Origin: DASRHT01 sp035650355
Lineage (GTDB): Bacteria; Chloroflexota; Ktedonobacteria; Ktedonobacterales; Ktedonobacteraceae
DNA length: 64,000 nucleotides
Direction: 5' to 3'
Assembly (NCBI GenBank): GCA_035650355.1
Contig: DASRHT010000090.1
Coordinates: 1 to 64,000 of the forward strand
Shown here one piece after another: positions 1-8,966 of this stretch. Numbering within the stretch: the first letter of the stretch is position 1; the number at the start of each line of letters is the position of its first letter. A program made the position numbers and the translations under genes. The notes under the pieces were generated by a model. The model worked only from the letters and a program-made list of their open reading frames with translations, ran no database searches and was not told the origin of the DNA.

Positions 1-958
1 TGCCAGAAGAATTGGGGCCGGTCCCTGCGAAGGTCACCGTCGAGCCACTGGGTGCGCTGCCATCCAACTGCTGATCGACAAAGCCCATCCACATCGAGGA
101 GGCCGGATTGATCTCCGTGTGGATCGTCGGGAACGGCGCAAGGTTCTGAGACGCCGCCTGGTCCGCAACCTTGCGTGGCAGCCCGGGCTGGACAAAGTTG
201 AAGCGGGTCGGGCCAAAGCTGAAGAGGCCGTTGAAGGCCGGAGAGGCTACCGAGTTGCCATTGAGGGTGTTACTGCCCTGCAACCAGGCCAGGGCGTTGA
301 CGATGTTGGCCAGCGCATCGCTGCGGAAGGTGAACAGCACGTCGTTATGCTCAATGCTTACCGGCACGCGGAACTTCGACTGCAACTTGCTGATGCCGGG
401 TACGCCGAAATCGGTGGGGCCGGGCACCGCCTCTTCTAAGACCGAGCGGGTCGCGTCAAAGCGCAGCGTTGGCACATGAGCGGCGACCAGGCTCTGGGGC
501 AGGCGGTTGAAGTAGGGCAGGCCATAGGAGACGAAGGTGAAAAGCCCGCTGGGGCTAAAGGGAAAGTTGGCCTCCAGGGTCGCCAGCGCATTGGAGAGCG
601 TGGCCTGATCGGCTTTGGTGGGATTGCGGGTCAGCGCCGCGGGCGCAAAGAACGTAAAAATTACTCCAAACTGGACAGGCACCGACGTGTTGAGCACGGT
701 ATTGGTGAATGCCTGGGCGGGATGGACAAAGGCGCCGATGTCAAACTGGATATCGGAAATGGTGGCATTCGTCGCTGCCGAGACGCGCTTGGGCATCCAG
801 GTGAGCGAGCCGACAGTGGCCAGGGCCGCAGCGCCGGTTCCGGCGACTTTGAGCAGGGTGCGGCGGTCCAGCTTGGGAGCCGGAATCTTGACGATCTGCT
901 CCGGGGTGACAGTTTTCCCTGATCTGGGGGTACGATTGGGACGGCACCGAGAAGACAT
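1..958 (-). CDS. Tat-exported protein of unknown function (3' end cut by window edge)
   Basis: The reverse strand stays open from an ATG at 958 to the window edge (319 codons, no stop). It has a good ribosome site (AAGGAGAG, about 9 nt upstream). Residues 31-61 form a twin-arginine signal: DRRTLLK at 31-37, a hydrophobic Ala/Leu-rich stretch, then a small-residue cleavage region (VSA). The protein therefore probably folds in the cytoplasm, perhaps around a cofactor, and is exported by the Tat system. The mature part is rich in Phe, Asn and Thr and carries no motif I recognise; a haem- or copper-dependent oxidoreductase is possible but unsupported. The C-terminus is missing. Forward-strand reading frames across this stretch are shadows. 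Confidence is high for the gene and the signal, low for function. Confidence 0.85.
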   Translation of the reverse strand, partial: MSSRCRPNRTPRSGKTVTPEQIVKIPAPKLDRRTLLKVAGTGAAALATVGSLTWMPKRVSAATNATISDIQFDIGAFVHPAQAFTNTVLNTSVPVQFGVIFTFFAPAALTRNPTKADQATLSNALATLEANFPFSPSGLFTFVSYGLPYFNRLPQSLVAAHVPTLRFDATRSVLEEAVPGPTDFGVPGISKLQSKFRVPVSIEHNDVLFTFRSDALANIVNALAWLQGSNTLNGNSVASPAFNGLFSFGPTRFNFVQPGLPRKVADQAASQNLAPFPTIHTEINPASSMWMGFVDQQLDGSAPSGSTVTFAGTGPNSSG

Positions 959-1414
959 AAAGATCTCTCTCCTTCGCGTTATTTCCAACGCGTAAATACA
1001 AAACAACGCCAGATTACGGGGATTCCAGGCGGAATCCTTCTTTGCCTTGCTTGGGTAAAGAACAAGGGTGAAAGCCATTCTTAGTGGCCTCTGGCTGATT
1101 CCCCTGTGTCTTCTGCCATTGGCACTGATGGCAGAGGATGGCTTGCAGGAAGAAAACTATTTTGCTATGAAATATGTTTTTTTCCTTGTCAAGAAGTATA
1201 ACGAAAAAATTTTTTCTTGTCAATAAAAAAACATTTTTTTCTCTAAAATTTTCTTTCACTACCATTAACCTTAATATTATTTTTTATATGAGGAAAATAT
1301 TATTTTTGCAAAACCATTTTACTGGGTAGGATATTCAATGCCAGAAAACGGTTGCACACGGAGAGCATATCAATGGGTAAAAAACTGCGGTAGCAGAAAA
1401 GTGAGATGCAGAAC
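959..1414. other. AT-rich intergenic region
   Basis: No credible gene. About 1150-1320 is very rich in A and T, with long homopolymer runs; reading frames through it translate to Lys/Phe/Asn-rich peptides with no ribosome site and look accidental. A short inverted repeat (CGCGTT/AACGCG, 975-992) lies in the 5' leader of the Tat-protein gene. Confidence 0.6.
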
Positions 1415-2284
1415 TTACCCGGAGGCAAGCTGGGCATCCAGCCATTCAGTCATGGAGGTATAGACGCGCTCTGGCTGCTCGACAAACAGGGCGTGATCCA
1501 TCCTGCTGAGGAACATGCAGGTCCCGTTCACAACTCCATTAGCGATTATTCCGGCCTGGCCCGGGGGTACCAGGCTATCCCGCTCGCCGGTCACGGCAAG
1601 CACCGGCGTGGCTATCTGCGCCAGGTAAGGGGTGAGATCGGCAACGTTGCGCATCTGGTAGAACCACATGCGCATCGCCTTCGCGTCAATATGCTTCAAG
1701 TGGTCAGCGATTTTTGGCCTGAAAGCTTTATAGGCAGTATTGGCGGCAAAACTCGCTTTGTCATATGAACACATGCGCCACATAAAATCGTTCAGGGCGG
1801 GACTGCTGGTATTCAGCTTCATCTGCGCGTCAAAGAGCAGAGCGCCCGCGGTTCCCAGGCGCTGGAGTTGCTGATCGATGCCGAGCAGGGAGGTCCAGAT
1901 GCCACGGGCGAAACCGGCCAGCGAAATCACGTACTTCACCAGGTGCGGGGCTCGCCAGGCTACAGCGAGGCTGGCATAGCCGCCGGTGCTGTGCCCGATC
2001 AGAATAGCAGGCTTGCCGCCGCTGATCTGTTCAACCGCCGCCGCCATTGTATCGCCCACCCAGGCGTCGGTAATCGTTTCCTGCCGCATCGTGGGTGGGA
2101 AGCGGGCGGGATAATGACCAGGGAGACTGAGCGTGACAATCCGCCCATAGCGGGCGAAGCGTAACGGAAAGTCCAGCCAGGTATACTGGCTGCTCACGAT
2201 GCCGTGAATGAAAATCAACGGCGTATCGCCATCAGCGTGCTGGATATAGTCCAGCATCTGATCGCCCACCTGTAAAGCAGTCAT
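1415..2284 (-). CDS. alpha/beta hydrolase
   Basis: A 289-residue alpha/beta-hydrolase-fold enzyme, usual length for single-domain members. The catalytic triad is visible: nucleophile Ser99 in GHSTGG, Asp236 in TGERDS, and His264 in RMDHAL. The oxyanion region is the HG at residues 27-28 (FIHGIV). There is no signal peptide, so it should be cytoplasmic. The substrate cannot be read from sequence; esterases, lactonases and C-C bond hydrolases share this pattern. The start is fixed by TAGGAGATC upstream of the ATG. A small membrane-protein gene on the same strand ends 32 bp upstream, so the two may be co-transcribed. Confidence 0.85.
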   Translation of the reverse strand: MTALQVGDQMLDYIQHADGDTPLIFIHGIVSSQYTWLDFPLRFARYGRIVTLSLPGHYPARFPPTMRQETITDAWVGDTMAAAVEQISGGKPAILIGHSTGGYASLAVAWRAPHLVKYVISLAGFARGIWTSLLGIDQQLQRLGTAGALLFDAQMKLNTSSPALNDFMWRMCSYDKASFAANTAYKAFRPKIADHLKHIDAKAMRMWFYQMRNVADLTPYLAQIATPVLAVTGERDSLVPPGQAGIIANGVVNGTCMFLSRMDHALFVEQPERVYTSMTEWLDAQLASG

Positions 2285-2316
2285 GCTCTGATCTCCTACA
2301 TAAACAAACTTTAAGA

Positions 2317-2466
2317 TCAGTCGTCTTCGTTCTTAAAGAGAGCGTGATGCAGAGCTGTCGTGTGTCTGCCACGACGGGGGGGCCGCAGACGTCGAGAGGT
2401 GCTGACAACAATTGCGCTCGCCAGAAGGATACCCATCAGGCCGAGGATAATATAAAGGATCGCCAC
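2317..2466 (-). CDS. small single-pass membrane protein, GTG start
   Basis: A 49-residue reading frame starting at GTG (2466-2464) and preceded by an AAGG-type ribosome site. Residues 2-21 form one clean transmembrane helix (AILYIILGLMGILLASAIVV); then comes a strongly basic segment (SRRLRPPRRGRH) and an acidic end (NEDD). The layout fits a small inner-membrane protein with a positively charged cytoplasmic tail. It lies just upstream of the hydrolase on the same strand. I do not recognise a family. The coding potential comes from the helix/charge pattern and start signals only, so this is moderately supported. Confidence 0.5.
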   Translation of the reverse strand: MAILYIILGLMGILLASAIVVSTSRRLRPPRRGRHTTALHHALFKNEDD

Positions 2467-2482
2467 GATTTCCGCCTTTTCC

Positions 2483-2502
2483 CTGAGGGATATCTCCCTC
2501 AG
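2483..2502. promoter_or_regulatory. perfect 8-bp hairpin upstream of the small membrane gene
   Basis: CTGAGGGA and TCCCTCAG face each other across a four-base loop, immediately upstream of the ribosome site of the reverse-strand small ORF. It could be an operator or an RNA hairpin that masks translation. It lies between two divergent transcription units. Confidence 0.4.
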
Positions 2503-2726
2503 AATTTTCTACCCCTAAATATTACTTTAAAACACAATATGTTTGCAATGATCACATAGCTCTTCTTCCGCAAAATTCTTCATTTTATTGTGATTTACGT
2601 CTTGTTAACGAATACCTGACAAAAATTTAAATCGGCTTAATAGGCATTTAAGAGATAAAAAGTATATCTAAAAGGGTGCTCCCATCAAGAACAAAGCGTT
2701 TCTTTTTGTCAGAAAGGTTCTTTACC

Positions 2727-3662
2727 ATGAAAACGGTTTCCCTTGCCATTGCCCGGAGTGCAAGTCGCACCACGGTAGTACTCGTAGTCCTGGTCGTCCT
2801 GATGGTTGCTCTGATCGTCGATGGCTTCCTGAACACACCCTACGTCTATGCACAAACAACGCTTCCCATGCCCAAGCATGTGGTCGTCGTCATCGAAGAA
2901 AATCACTCGTTCAACGAAATCATTGGTTCGAGCAGTGCTCCTTACATTAACTCACTGGCCAATGGAGGAGCGTTATTTACCCACTCCTTCGCAGTTAGCC
3001 ATCCCAGCGAGCCAAATTACCTGGCGCTCTTTTCCGGCTCTACGCATGGCATCACCAATGATTCATGTCCCCATACCTTCAAAGCTCCTGATCTGGGAGG
3101 AGAATTGATCAAAGCAAATCTAAGCTTTAGCGGCTACTCAGAAGGGCTGCCTTCGATTGGTTCGATGGTTTGTACTTCGGGTGAGTACGCCCGCAAGCAT
3201 AACCCCTGGGTGAATTTTACCGATGTCCCCTCCAACGATAACCTGCCCTTCACCAGCTTCCCCCCATCAGCAAACTTTAGCAAGTTACCCGCCATCTCTA
3301 TTGTGGTACCCAATCTACTTGATGATATGCACGATGGTACCATTCAGCAGGGCGATACCTGGCTCCAGCATAATATCGATCCCTATGTTCAGTGGGCCAA
3401 AACCAACAACAGTTTACTCATTGTGACCTGGGATGAGGACGATAGCTCACAATCCAACCAGATCCCCACTATTTTCGTCGGCCCAATGGTCAAGCCCGGC
3501 CAGTATGCTGAACAGATCAACCACTATAATGTCCTGCGCACCCTGGAGGACATATACGGCTTGCCAGCAGCGAATAATAGCGCAAATGTCACAGCGATTG
3601 CAGACTGCTGGCAGCCAGTATCTACTTCCACGCCCGCTGCTCCTTCGATTCCTGTGCAATGA
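2727..3662 (+). CDS. secreted phosphoesterase (acid phosphatase / phospholipase C superfamily)
   Basis: A 311-residue protein of the alkaline-phosphatase-like phosphoesterase family that also contains acid phosphatases and phospholipase C. Residues 1-42 hold a basic start and a long Val/Leu-rich hydrophobic segment ending near VYAQ, a probable signal peptide or membrane anchor. The family signature follows: HVVVVIEENHSF near the start of the mature part, a central VTWDEDD metal-site motif, and the C-terminal NHYNVLRTLEDIYGLP. The Glu, Asn, Asp and His residues expected to bind metal are present. The upstream in-frame ATG at 2676 would add 17 residues before the signal peptide; the ATG at 2727 has the better ribosome site (AAAGG). 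Likely releases phosphate from extracellular esters. Confidence 0.85.
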   Translation: MKTVSLAIARSASRTTVVLVVLVVLMVALIVDGFLNTPYVYAQTTLPMPKHVVVVIEENHSFNEIIGSSSAPYINSLANGGALFTHSFAVSHPSEPNYLALFSGSTHGITNDSCPHTFKAPDLGGELIKANLSFSGYSEGLPSIGSMVCTSGEYARKHNPWVNFTDVPSNDNLPFTSFPPSANFSKLPAISIVVPNLLDDMHDGTIQQGDTWLQHNIDPYVQWAKTNNSLLIVTWDEDDSSQSNQIPTIFVGPMVKPGQYAEQINHYNVLRTLEDIYGLPAANNSANVTAIADCWQPVSTSTPAAPSIPVQ

Positions 3663-3706
3663 TGTGATCTGGAGCTAAGCGTACCGCTAATGGCCTGACC
3701 CTGGGA

Positions 3707-3759
3707 GCAATACACCATGACGCACCCCCTTGCACAGGGAGGTGCGTCTGGTGTATTGC
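3707..3759 (+). terminator. intrinsic terminator after the phosphoesterase gene
   Basis: GCAATACACCA and GACGCACC pair with GGTGCGTC and TGGTGTATTGC around a short loop, giving a roughly 19-bp stem with one bulged T. It is followed by a T-rich stretch. Confidence 0.75.
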
Positions 3760-3782
3760 CCTATTGTTTTGTTCAAAACTGC

Positions 3783-3812
3783 TTGACAAAATCTCTGCCT
3801 GCCTCTTACGAT
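3783..3812 (+). promoter_or_regulatory. sigma70-type promoter for the KimA-like permease
   Basis: TTGACA (3783-3788), an 18-bp spacer and TACGAT (3807-3812), placed about 57 bp before the start codon of the permease. Confidence 0.6.
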
Positions 3813-3868
3813 AGAACCGTCTGAGGGCGGAAAAACTTAGATAAAAATGTAATCAGAAAGCGGGCAGT

Positions 3869-5995
3869 ATGAAGGATTCACAGGATCAGGAGAGCAAACC
3901 TACCAACAATAAAAATTTTACGAATCGGCCAGAACTGGAAAAAGACGACTTTGATCTATCGCAGCCGGAGCAGATGGAGGAGTTGCGGGGGAGTTTGCCG
4001 GGAAATCTGCGCGTGCGCATTGTGCGGCCAAAAAATACAGAATTTAAACGCGTCGCCGCCGGAGAGTTGGAAGCAACCGAGGCGGTAGAGAGACCACATA
4101 GCGTCATAGGGCGCACGCTGTATCAGGCCAAGCGTTTCTTCATCGGGGTGCCTATCCCTACGACGATGGCGGAATCTGAGCACATCTCGAAATTTAAGGC
4201 GCTGGCGTTGCTCTCCTCGGATGCCATCTCCTCGGTCGCTTTCGCCACAGAAGCCATCCTGATCAATCTGGTGGCTGCTGGCTCGGCGAACCTGGGCCTG
4301 ACACTCCCTATCAGCCTGGCTATCCTCCTGCTCCTGGTGATAGTGGCAACCTCGTATCGTCAAACCATTCCGGCCTATCCCAATGGCGGTGGATCTTATA
4401 CTGTCGCGCGTGAGAACCTCGGCACGGTGGCGGGGCTGGTCGCTGCCGCCGCTTTGATGATCGATTACGTGCTTAACGTTGCCGTCTGTATCGCTGCCGG
4501 AGTGCATAATATTGCTTCTTTCATTCCCTCGCTCAACCCCTATATCGTCCCGATGGCCGTCACATTGATTGTGGTCGTCACTCTCTTGAATTTGAGGGGA
4601 TTGCGGGAATCGGGGACAATTTTCGCTTTTCCCACCTACTTTTTTATCGTGAGCGCCGCTATCCTGATCATCGTCGGATTGATCAAAGCATATCTTTTTC
4701 AGCATCAACCGCTGATAGGAACGTTTGCGCCTGCTGTGTCGGCCATTGAGCCGCTTTCGATCTTTGTCATTCTGCGCTCGTTCTCCACCGGATGTAGCGC
4801 CATGACCGGCGTGGAGGCCATTTCCAACGCCACACCGGTCTTTCGCAAACCCCAGACACGTAATGCTGCTATCACCCTTACCTGGATGGCCTTTCTGCTC
4901 GGCTCGCTCTTTCTGGGCATCACGCTGCTAGTCATGACCTATGGCGTCCAGGCTGTAGCTTCGGGTAGCCCAACCGTGGTGGCACAGATCGCGATGCATG
5001 TCTACGAGGGTCCGTGGGCCTTCCTGGTCCCTCTCTTCCTCCTCTCGGTCCTGGGCATTCTGACGCTCTCGGCGGAGACTAGCTTTGCCGGTTTTCCGCG
5101 CCTGACATCGCTGCTGGCCCAGGATCGTTTCCTGCCCACTCAGTTTGCCTTCCGTGGCGACCGCCTGGCATTCTCGGTCGGCATTATCGTCCTGGCTGTT
5201 CTTGCCTGTTTGCTGGTCATCGGCTTCGGTGGCGATACCAATGCCTTGATCAACCTTTTCGCGGTGGGCGTCTTTATCGCCTTTACGCTCTCGCAGGCTG
5301 GCATGGTGGTGCATTGGTGGCGGTTACGCGGCCAGCAGCGGGGTTGGCAGCGCAGCATGCTCATTAATGGCACAGGCGCGTGTACTACGGCGCTAGTCAC
5401 ACTGGTGGTCGCCTCGACGAAATTTCTGGAGGGAGCCTGGATCGTTGTCCTGCTGGTGCCTGTGCTGGTGCTGCTTTTCCTGGGCATTCGGCGCCACTAC
5501 CTGCGTTTCGAGCGCGAATGTACTTTCGATCTTCCCGTTCATCCCCAGGATATCCATCACCGGCTCATTATCCCTATCGATAAGCTGAATCGTGCTGCGG
5601 TGCAAAGTCTGGCCTATGCCCGCTCGATCTCTCCTCATGTGACCGCGGTCCATGTGGTGCTGGATGTAGATAAAGCTGATACCCTGCGCCAGGACTGGCA
5701 GCAGTGGCAGCAGCAGCTTGGCGAAGAAGAGGAAACCCACCTTCTGATTATCGATTCGCCCTATCGTTCCCTCGTGCGTCCCCTGCTGGCCTACATCGAT
5801 ACCATCCACGAACGCCACCCGCAGGACACCCTGAGCGTCGTGCTGCCAGAGTTTGTTGTTGCGCACTGGTGGCAGCATTTCCTGCACAATCAGACTGCCC
5901 TGCGTTTGAAGGCTGCCCTGCTCTTCCGACCAGGGATCGTGGTGATCAATCTCCCACAGCATATGAGCGTGCGGGCAACCCCAGCAAAGGTGTAA
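3869..5995 (+). CDS. APC-superfamily permease, KimA (YdaO)-like potassium/amino acid transporter
   Basis: A 708-residue transporter. About 105 hydrophilic N-terminal residues are followed by some twelve transmembrane helices, then a soluble C-terminal domain of about 165 residues. The motif LSSDAISSVAFATEAIL at the first helix and the later YPNGGGSY are typical of the KimA/YdaO branch of the APC superfamily, whose Bacillus member is a proton-coupled potassium importer. The C-terminal part (from about HHRLIIPIDKLN) resembles the universal-stress-like domain of that group. KimA of Bacillus is about 600 residues, so this protein has an extended N-terminus. Substrate assignment to potassium is by family only. 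I saw no c-di-AMP riboswitch upstream. It is transcribed alone from the promoter at 3783-3812. Confidence 0.85.
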   Translation: MKDSQDQESKPTNNKNFTNRPELEKDDFDLSQPEQMEELRGSLPGNLRVRIVRPKNTEFKRVAAGELEATEAVERPHSVIGRTLYQAKRFFIGVPIPTTMAESEHISKFKALALLSSDAISSVAFATEAILINLVAAGSANLGLTLPISLAILLLLVIVATSYRQTIPAYPNGGGSYTVARENLGTVAGLVAAAALMIDYVLNVAVCIAAGVHNIASFIPSLNPYIVPMAVTLIVVVTLLNLRGLRESGTIFAFPTYFFIVSAAILIIVGLIKAYLFQHQPLIGTFAPAVSAIEPLSIFVILRSFSTGCSAMTGVEAISNATPVFRKPQTRNAAITLTWMAFLLGSLFLGITLLVMTYGVQAVASGSPTVVAQIAMHVYEGPWAFLVPLFLLSVLGILTLSAETSFAGFPRLTSLLAQDRFLPTQFAFRGDRLAFSVGIIVLAVLACLLVIGFGGDTNALINLFAVGVFIAFTLSQAGMVVHWWRLRGQQRGWQRSMLINGTGACTTALVTLVVASTKFLEGAWIVVLLVPVLVLLFLGIRRHYLRFERECTFDLPVHPQDIHHRLIIPIDKLNRAAVQSLAYARSISPHVTAVHVVLDVDKADTLRQDWQQWQQQLGEEEETHLLIIDSPYRSLVRPLLAYIDTIHERHPQDTLSVVLPEFVVAHWWQHFLHNQTALRLKAALLFRPGIVVINLPQHMSVRATPAKV

Positions 5996-6018
5996 ATGGA
6001 CGCATCGCATGCGTCCAT
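5996..6018. terminator. shared terminator between convergent genes
   Basis: ATGGACGCAT and ATGCGTCCAT form a perfect 10-bp stem with a three-base loop. It sits between the convergent permease and monooxygenase genes, and TTTTT follows a few bases later on the forward strand. Confidence 0.8.
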
Positions 6019-6022
6019 AGGC

Positions 6023-7381
6023 TCATTTTTGCAGCACCTCGACTGACTGCGCCTCAGGCTGGATTAGCGGCTTAGAGCGCGGACGCCGGGCCCCCTTCTC
6101 CATCTCCTTCTTCACGCTGTATACATATGGCTCATAATCTACCTGCATGGTGTGGCGTGGCGAATCACCATACCGCTTGCGTACCTCTTCACGCTCATGC
6201 CTGATCTCTCGCGCCAACTCCTCGTCGGGAGGAAGAGCGTACTCGCCCAGCAGGTACTTGCTCACCCAGATGCTCTGCAATTCGGCCAATGGCATGATTG
6301 CACCCAGTGGTTGGAGCAGGCCGAGGAAGAAGACATCGCGATACTGCGGATGGAAAACGCGATGGAAGAGCTGCAGCTCGTTGTTCTTCGCCTCAATCAC
6401 TTCCGGCTTAAAGAATGGGAACGTCACTTTGTAGCCGGTGCAATAGATAATCGCGTCGATCTGCTCGCGCGACCCGTCGCTGAAGATGACGCTATCGCCA
6501 TCGAGCTGCTTGATATTGGGCTTCACTTTCACCCGCCCGTGAGCAATACGCGTGAGGATATCAGAACTGACTGTCGGATGGGCATGCAGAGCCTTATGAT
6601 CGGGTTTGGGGAGTCCATATTGCGTCAGGTCTCCCACCTGGAGGCGCAAAATCATCCCCACCAGCTTGCGCTGGATAATGGAGGGGAACCACTGCGGGAA
6701 GACCGCCGCCTGATCCAGCGGTTTGCCGAGCAGATATTTAGGGATGATGTGGAAGCCGCGCCGCACCGCGAGATAGGTCATGATGGAGACGCGCGAAGTT
6801 TCAACGGCGATGTCCATTGCCGAGTTGCCGAAGCCCAGCACTAACACGCGCTTATCCACGTAGGGATCGGCGTTCTTGTAGTAATGACTGTGGATCATCA
6901 TGCCATCAAAATGACCCGGGAAAGGTGGTTCGGGCCAGCGTGGGTCCCAGTGGTGGCCGTTGGCGACCAGCAGAGCGCGATAACGCTGCCTGGTGCCATC
7001 CTGCAATGTCACCTCCCAGCCACCGCCGTCCAGAGGAGTGGCATCCGTGACGGCGCAATTAAAGCGAATGTGCTGTCGCACCTCAAAGTGATCCACGTAG
7101 TTGTTAAAATATTCGAAAATCTGCGTATGGTGAGGAAAGACCGGATAATCGGTGGGCATGGGATAGTCCGAGTATTGCATGCGGGGCCTGGATGTATTGA
7201 TAAAAAGAGATGTATAGGCGCTAGACATGCCATTGGGGTTGTTAAAAGCCCAGTTGCCGCCGACGCGATCACTGGCCTCATAGCAGTCGAATGGAATGCT
7301 ATGTTCTTTGAGCACCTTACATGCTGCAATTCCCGACGAGCCCGCGCCAATGACACACACACGATTCGGGGTTTCACTCAT
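6023..7381 (-). CDS. flavin-containing monooxygenase
   Basis: A 452-residue class B flavoprotein monooxygenase. The FAD-binding Rossmann motif GAGSSG is at residues 12-17. The FMO-identifying pattern FxGxxxHxxxY is present as FDGMMIHSHYY at about 155-165, and the NADPH-binding motif GFGNSAMD lies about 20 residues further on. These enzymes use NADPH and oxygen to oxidise soft nucleophiles (N or S) or, in some members, ketones. The start at 7381 is chosen for AGGAGGAG 6 nt upstream; the longer frame to 7516 has no ribosome site and a non-homologous N-terminus. It has its own promoter and is transcribed alone. Substrate unknown. Confidence 0.9.
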   Translation of the reverse strand: MSETPNRVCVIGAGSSGIAACKVLKEHSIPFDCYEASDRVGGNWAFNNPNGMSSAYTSLFINTSRPRMQYSDYPMPTDYPVFPHHTQIFEYFNNYVDHFEVRQHIRFNCAVTDATPLDGGGWEVTLQDGTRQRYRALLVANGHHWDPRWPEPPFPGHFDGMMIHSHYYKNADPYVDKRVLVLGFGNSAMDIAVETSRVSIMTYLAVRRGFHIIPKYLLGKPLDQAAVFPQWFPSIIQRKLVGMILRLQVGDLTQYGLPKPDHKALHAHPTVSSDILTRIAHGRVKVKPNIKQLDGDSVIFSDGSREQIDAIIYCTGYKVTFPFFKPEVIEAKNNELQLFHRVFHPQYRDVFFLGLLQPLGAIMPLAELQSIWVSKYLLGEYALPPDEELAREIRHEREEVRKRYGDSPRHTMQVDYEPYVYSVKKEMEKGARRPRSKPLIQPEAQSVEVLQK

Positions 7382-7452
7382 CGCTTTCTCCTCCTCTGCA
7401 GGGCTGCTCTCCAATATCTGGTTACTCCCGTTTCTCGGTAGAAAGAAATAGA

Positions 7453-7479
7453 TTGACCTCGTGTGGCTTGCGAGGTCAA
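7453..7479. promoter_or_regulatory. 9-bp inverted repeat in the monooxygenase leader
   Basis: TTGACCTCG and CGAGGTCAA are separated by 9 bp, in the 5' leader of the monooxygenase gene about 30-50 bp downstream of its predicted -10 box. Arm length and spacing fit a dimeric repressor operator. Confidence 0.5.
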
Positions 7480-7505
7480 CTGCATCGATGGTTCGTATAA
7501 AACAT

Positions 7506-7534
7506 ATGGTACGCAAGTACGCGAGTTATGTCAA
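7506..7534 (-). promoter_or_regulatory. sigma70-type promoter for the monooxygenase gene
   Basis: Read on the reverse strand: TTGACA (7534-7529), a 17-bp spacer and TACCAT (7511-7506). Confidence 0.55.
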
Positions 7535-7592
7535 CAGTTGTTAGATCTTCTCATGTAGCAAGCAGGTCCTGCCACGTTCATGAAAAAATGGA

Positions 7593-7756
7593 CAGGGCTT
7601 CTCAAAGTTGTCTTTTCATACAGAACGGCTCACTTGCGAGCCGTTCGGAGAGGAAGGTGCTGGCTGTGAGCACAGCTTACAGCCAGCACCTTCCTCTCCC
7701 TGTGAGCGCCGAAGGCGCGAGGAGTCAGAGTGTGTAGTGACGTTTGAGAAGCCCTG
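7593..7756. mobile_element. MITE-like element, copy A
   Basis: A 164-bp non-coding element bounded by perfect 14-bp terminal inverted repeats (CAGGGCTTCTCAAA / TTTGAGAAGCCCTG). It is flanked by near-identical 9-mers, AAAAATGGA (7584-7592) and GAAAATGGA (7757-7765), which look like a target-site duplication. Inside are nested palindromes: a 9-bp hairpin, a 21-bp perfect stem starting GGAGAGGAAGGTGC, and a short GCGCC/GGCGC hairpin. It has no coding capacity. Related copies are at 19101, 27941 and 42808. Confidence 0.75.
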
Positions 7757-8016
7757 GAAAATGGAATTGTTCGCAATTTATTACTAATTTGGGGGAAAGG
7801 GGAGAAGGCCACGAAAGGAGCGTGCTCTATTTCGCGTAACTCTTTAGTACCATGCCATCGGGAGGAATTCATGCGCCATCCAGGATTGATTATACTATAG
7901 AAGCCTCTCAGGATATCGAAGGCAGATCTGATGCATATAATTCAGATCGCAAATTACACAAACTACGGATTACGTATGTATTTATTCCAAATAGCAGTAG
8001 CTAAGAGGATTATGGA

Positions 8017-8044
8017 TTGAAATGTTGCAGTGAAGTGATATAGA
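8017..8044 (+). promoter_or_regulatory. possible promoter for the H-NOX gene
   Basis: TTGAAA, a 16-bp spacer and TATAGA, about 70 bp before the start codon. The rest of 7757-8016 shows nothing I can assign. Confidence 0.4.
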
Positions 8045-8114
8045 ATTCCTATAAAGCGACCTGGAATTCCATTAACGCGTCATGATGGGAGTGTGTTTTT
8101 GGGGAGGATGACAA

Positions 8115-8966
8115 ATGCATGGCCTGGTTCTGGTAACGTGGGAGAATTTTCTGGCTGAGCGTTTTGGGAATTCCCTGCTCAGTGCCTACCGTATTGAACT
8201 CAAAGAGGACCCAGCGGCTGTACCTCTCGTCAGCAGAGTCTACGAGGATGAGAAGCTGCTCAAGGGCGTCGATATGGCTTGCAGGCTCACTGGAATGTCG
8301 GCGGACATCCTGTTACGGGAGTACGGGCATTTTTTCATTGTTAACGGGTTAACAAATCATCTCTGCGCCTATCTGTTATCGCAGGTAAAAAACGGACGAG
8401 AACTGCTTTTGATTATGCGGGAGGCGCACGCGCAAATGCGGCGCATGCCTGACGGCATAACCCCTCCGCTCTTTTTTTATGAGTCCATCCCTGGATGCAG
8501 CAGCAACTTTGCTCTGATCTATGACAGTCCCCGGCAGCTATGCCCTGTGCTTCACGGGGCCATTGAAGGGGCCACAGACCGTTTTGGAGAGAAAGTCTAT
8601 ATTCTCGAAAGCACCTGTATGAAACGAGGGGCGGCATACTGCCGTTTCGAAATCTACTACCTGGCGCAACAGCATAGAACGCTGCCACAGGAGCCGCCGG
8701 AGATGCAGAAGAAGCGTCAGGAGAGGTTGCAGCTTGCTAATATCATCCTGTTTGCCCTGCCAGACCGGCGCGGACTTACCTTATTAGAAATACGTTCAAT
8801 CCTCCAGACTATGCAGGTGTCTGCCCAACAGCTCCGACTGAACATCATCCTGGAGGCGCTGCTCTCCCTGCAATACGCTGGTCTGGTCACCAGCACAGCT
8901 AACTATCCAGACGATGTTTTGGCGAATAGGCGTTACTGGCGTGTGCCTACTACCGGATTAGTTTAA
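8115..8966 (+). CDS. H-NOX (haem nitric oxide/oxygen binding) sensor with C-terminal helical/wing-like domain
   Basis: A 283-residue protein. Residues 1-185 match the H-NOX fold: the start MHGLVLVTWENFL, the proximal haem ligand His105 in the stretch REAHAQM, and the YxSxR motif (Tyr136, Ser138, Arg140) that holds the haem propionates. Such domains bind NO or oxygen through haem and pass the signal to kinases or cyclases. The last 80 residues are helical and resemble a small winged-helix module, which is unusual for the family; its role is unknown. The start has GGGGAGGAT upstream. The gene ends with a 4-bp overlap onto the 3' end of a convergent receiver-kinase gene, so physical association with the signalling operon is likely but not proven. 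Confidence 0.85.
   Translation: MHGLVLVTWENFLAERFGNSLLSAYRIELKEDPAAVPLVSRVYEDEKLLKGVDMACRLTGMSADILLREYGHFFIVNGLTNHLCAYLLSQVKNGRELLLIMREAHAQMRRMPDGITPPLFFYESIPGCSSNFALIYDSPRQLCPVLHGAIEGATDRFGEKVYILESTCMKRGAAYCRFEIYYLAQQHRTLPQEPPEMQKKRQERLQLANIILFALPDRRGLTLLEIRSILQTMQVSAQQLRLNIILEALLSLQYAGLVTSTANYPDDVLANRRYWRVPTTGLV

Noticed and set aside
1014..1265. 83-codon reverse-strand frame in the AT-rich gap
   Set aside because: Poly-Lys/Phe composition from homopolymer runs and no ribosome site.
3663..3868. c-di-AMP (ydaO) riboswitch before the KimA-like gene
   Set aside because: The gap holds only a terminator and a promoter with a leader of about 50 nt, too short for that riboswitch.
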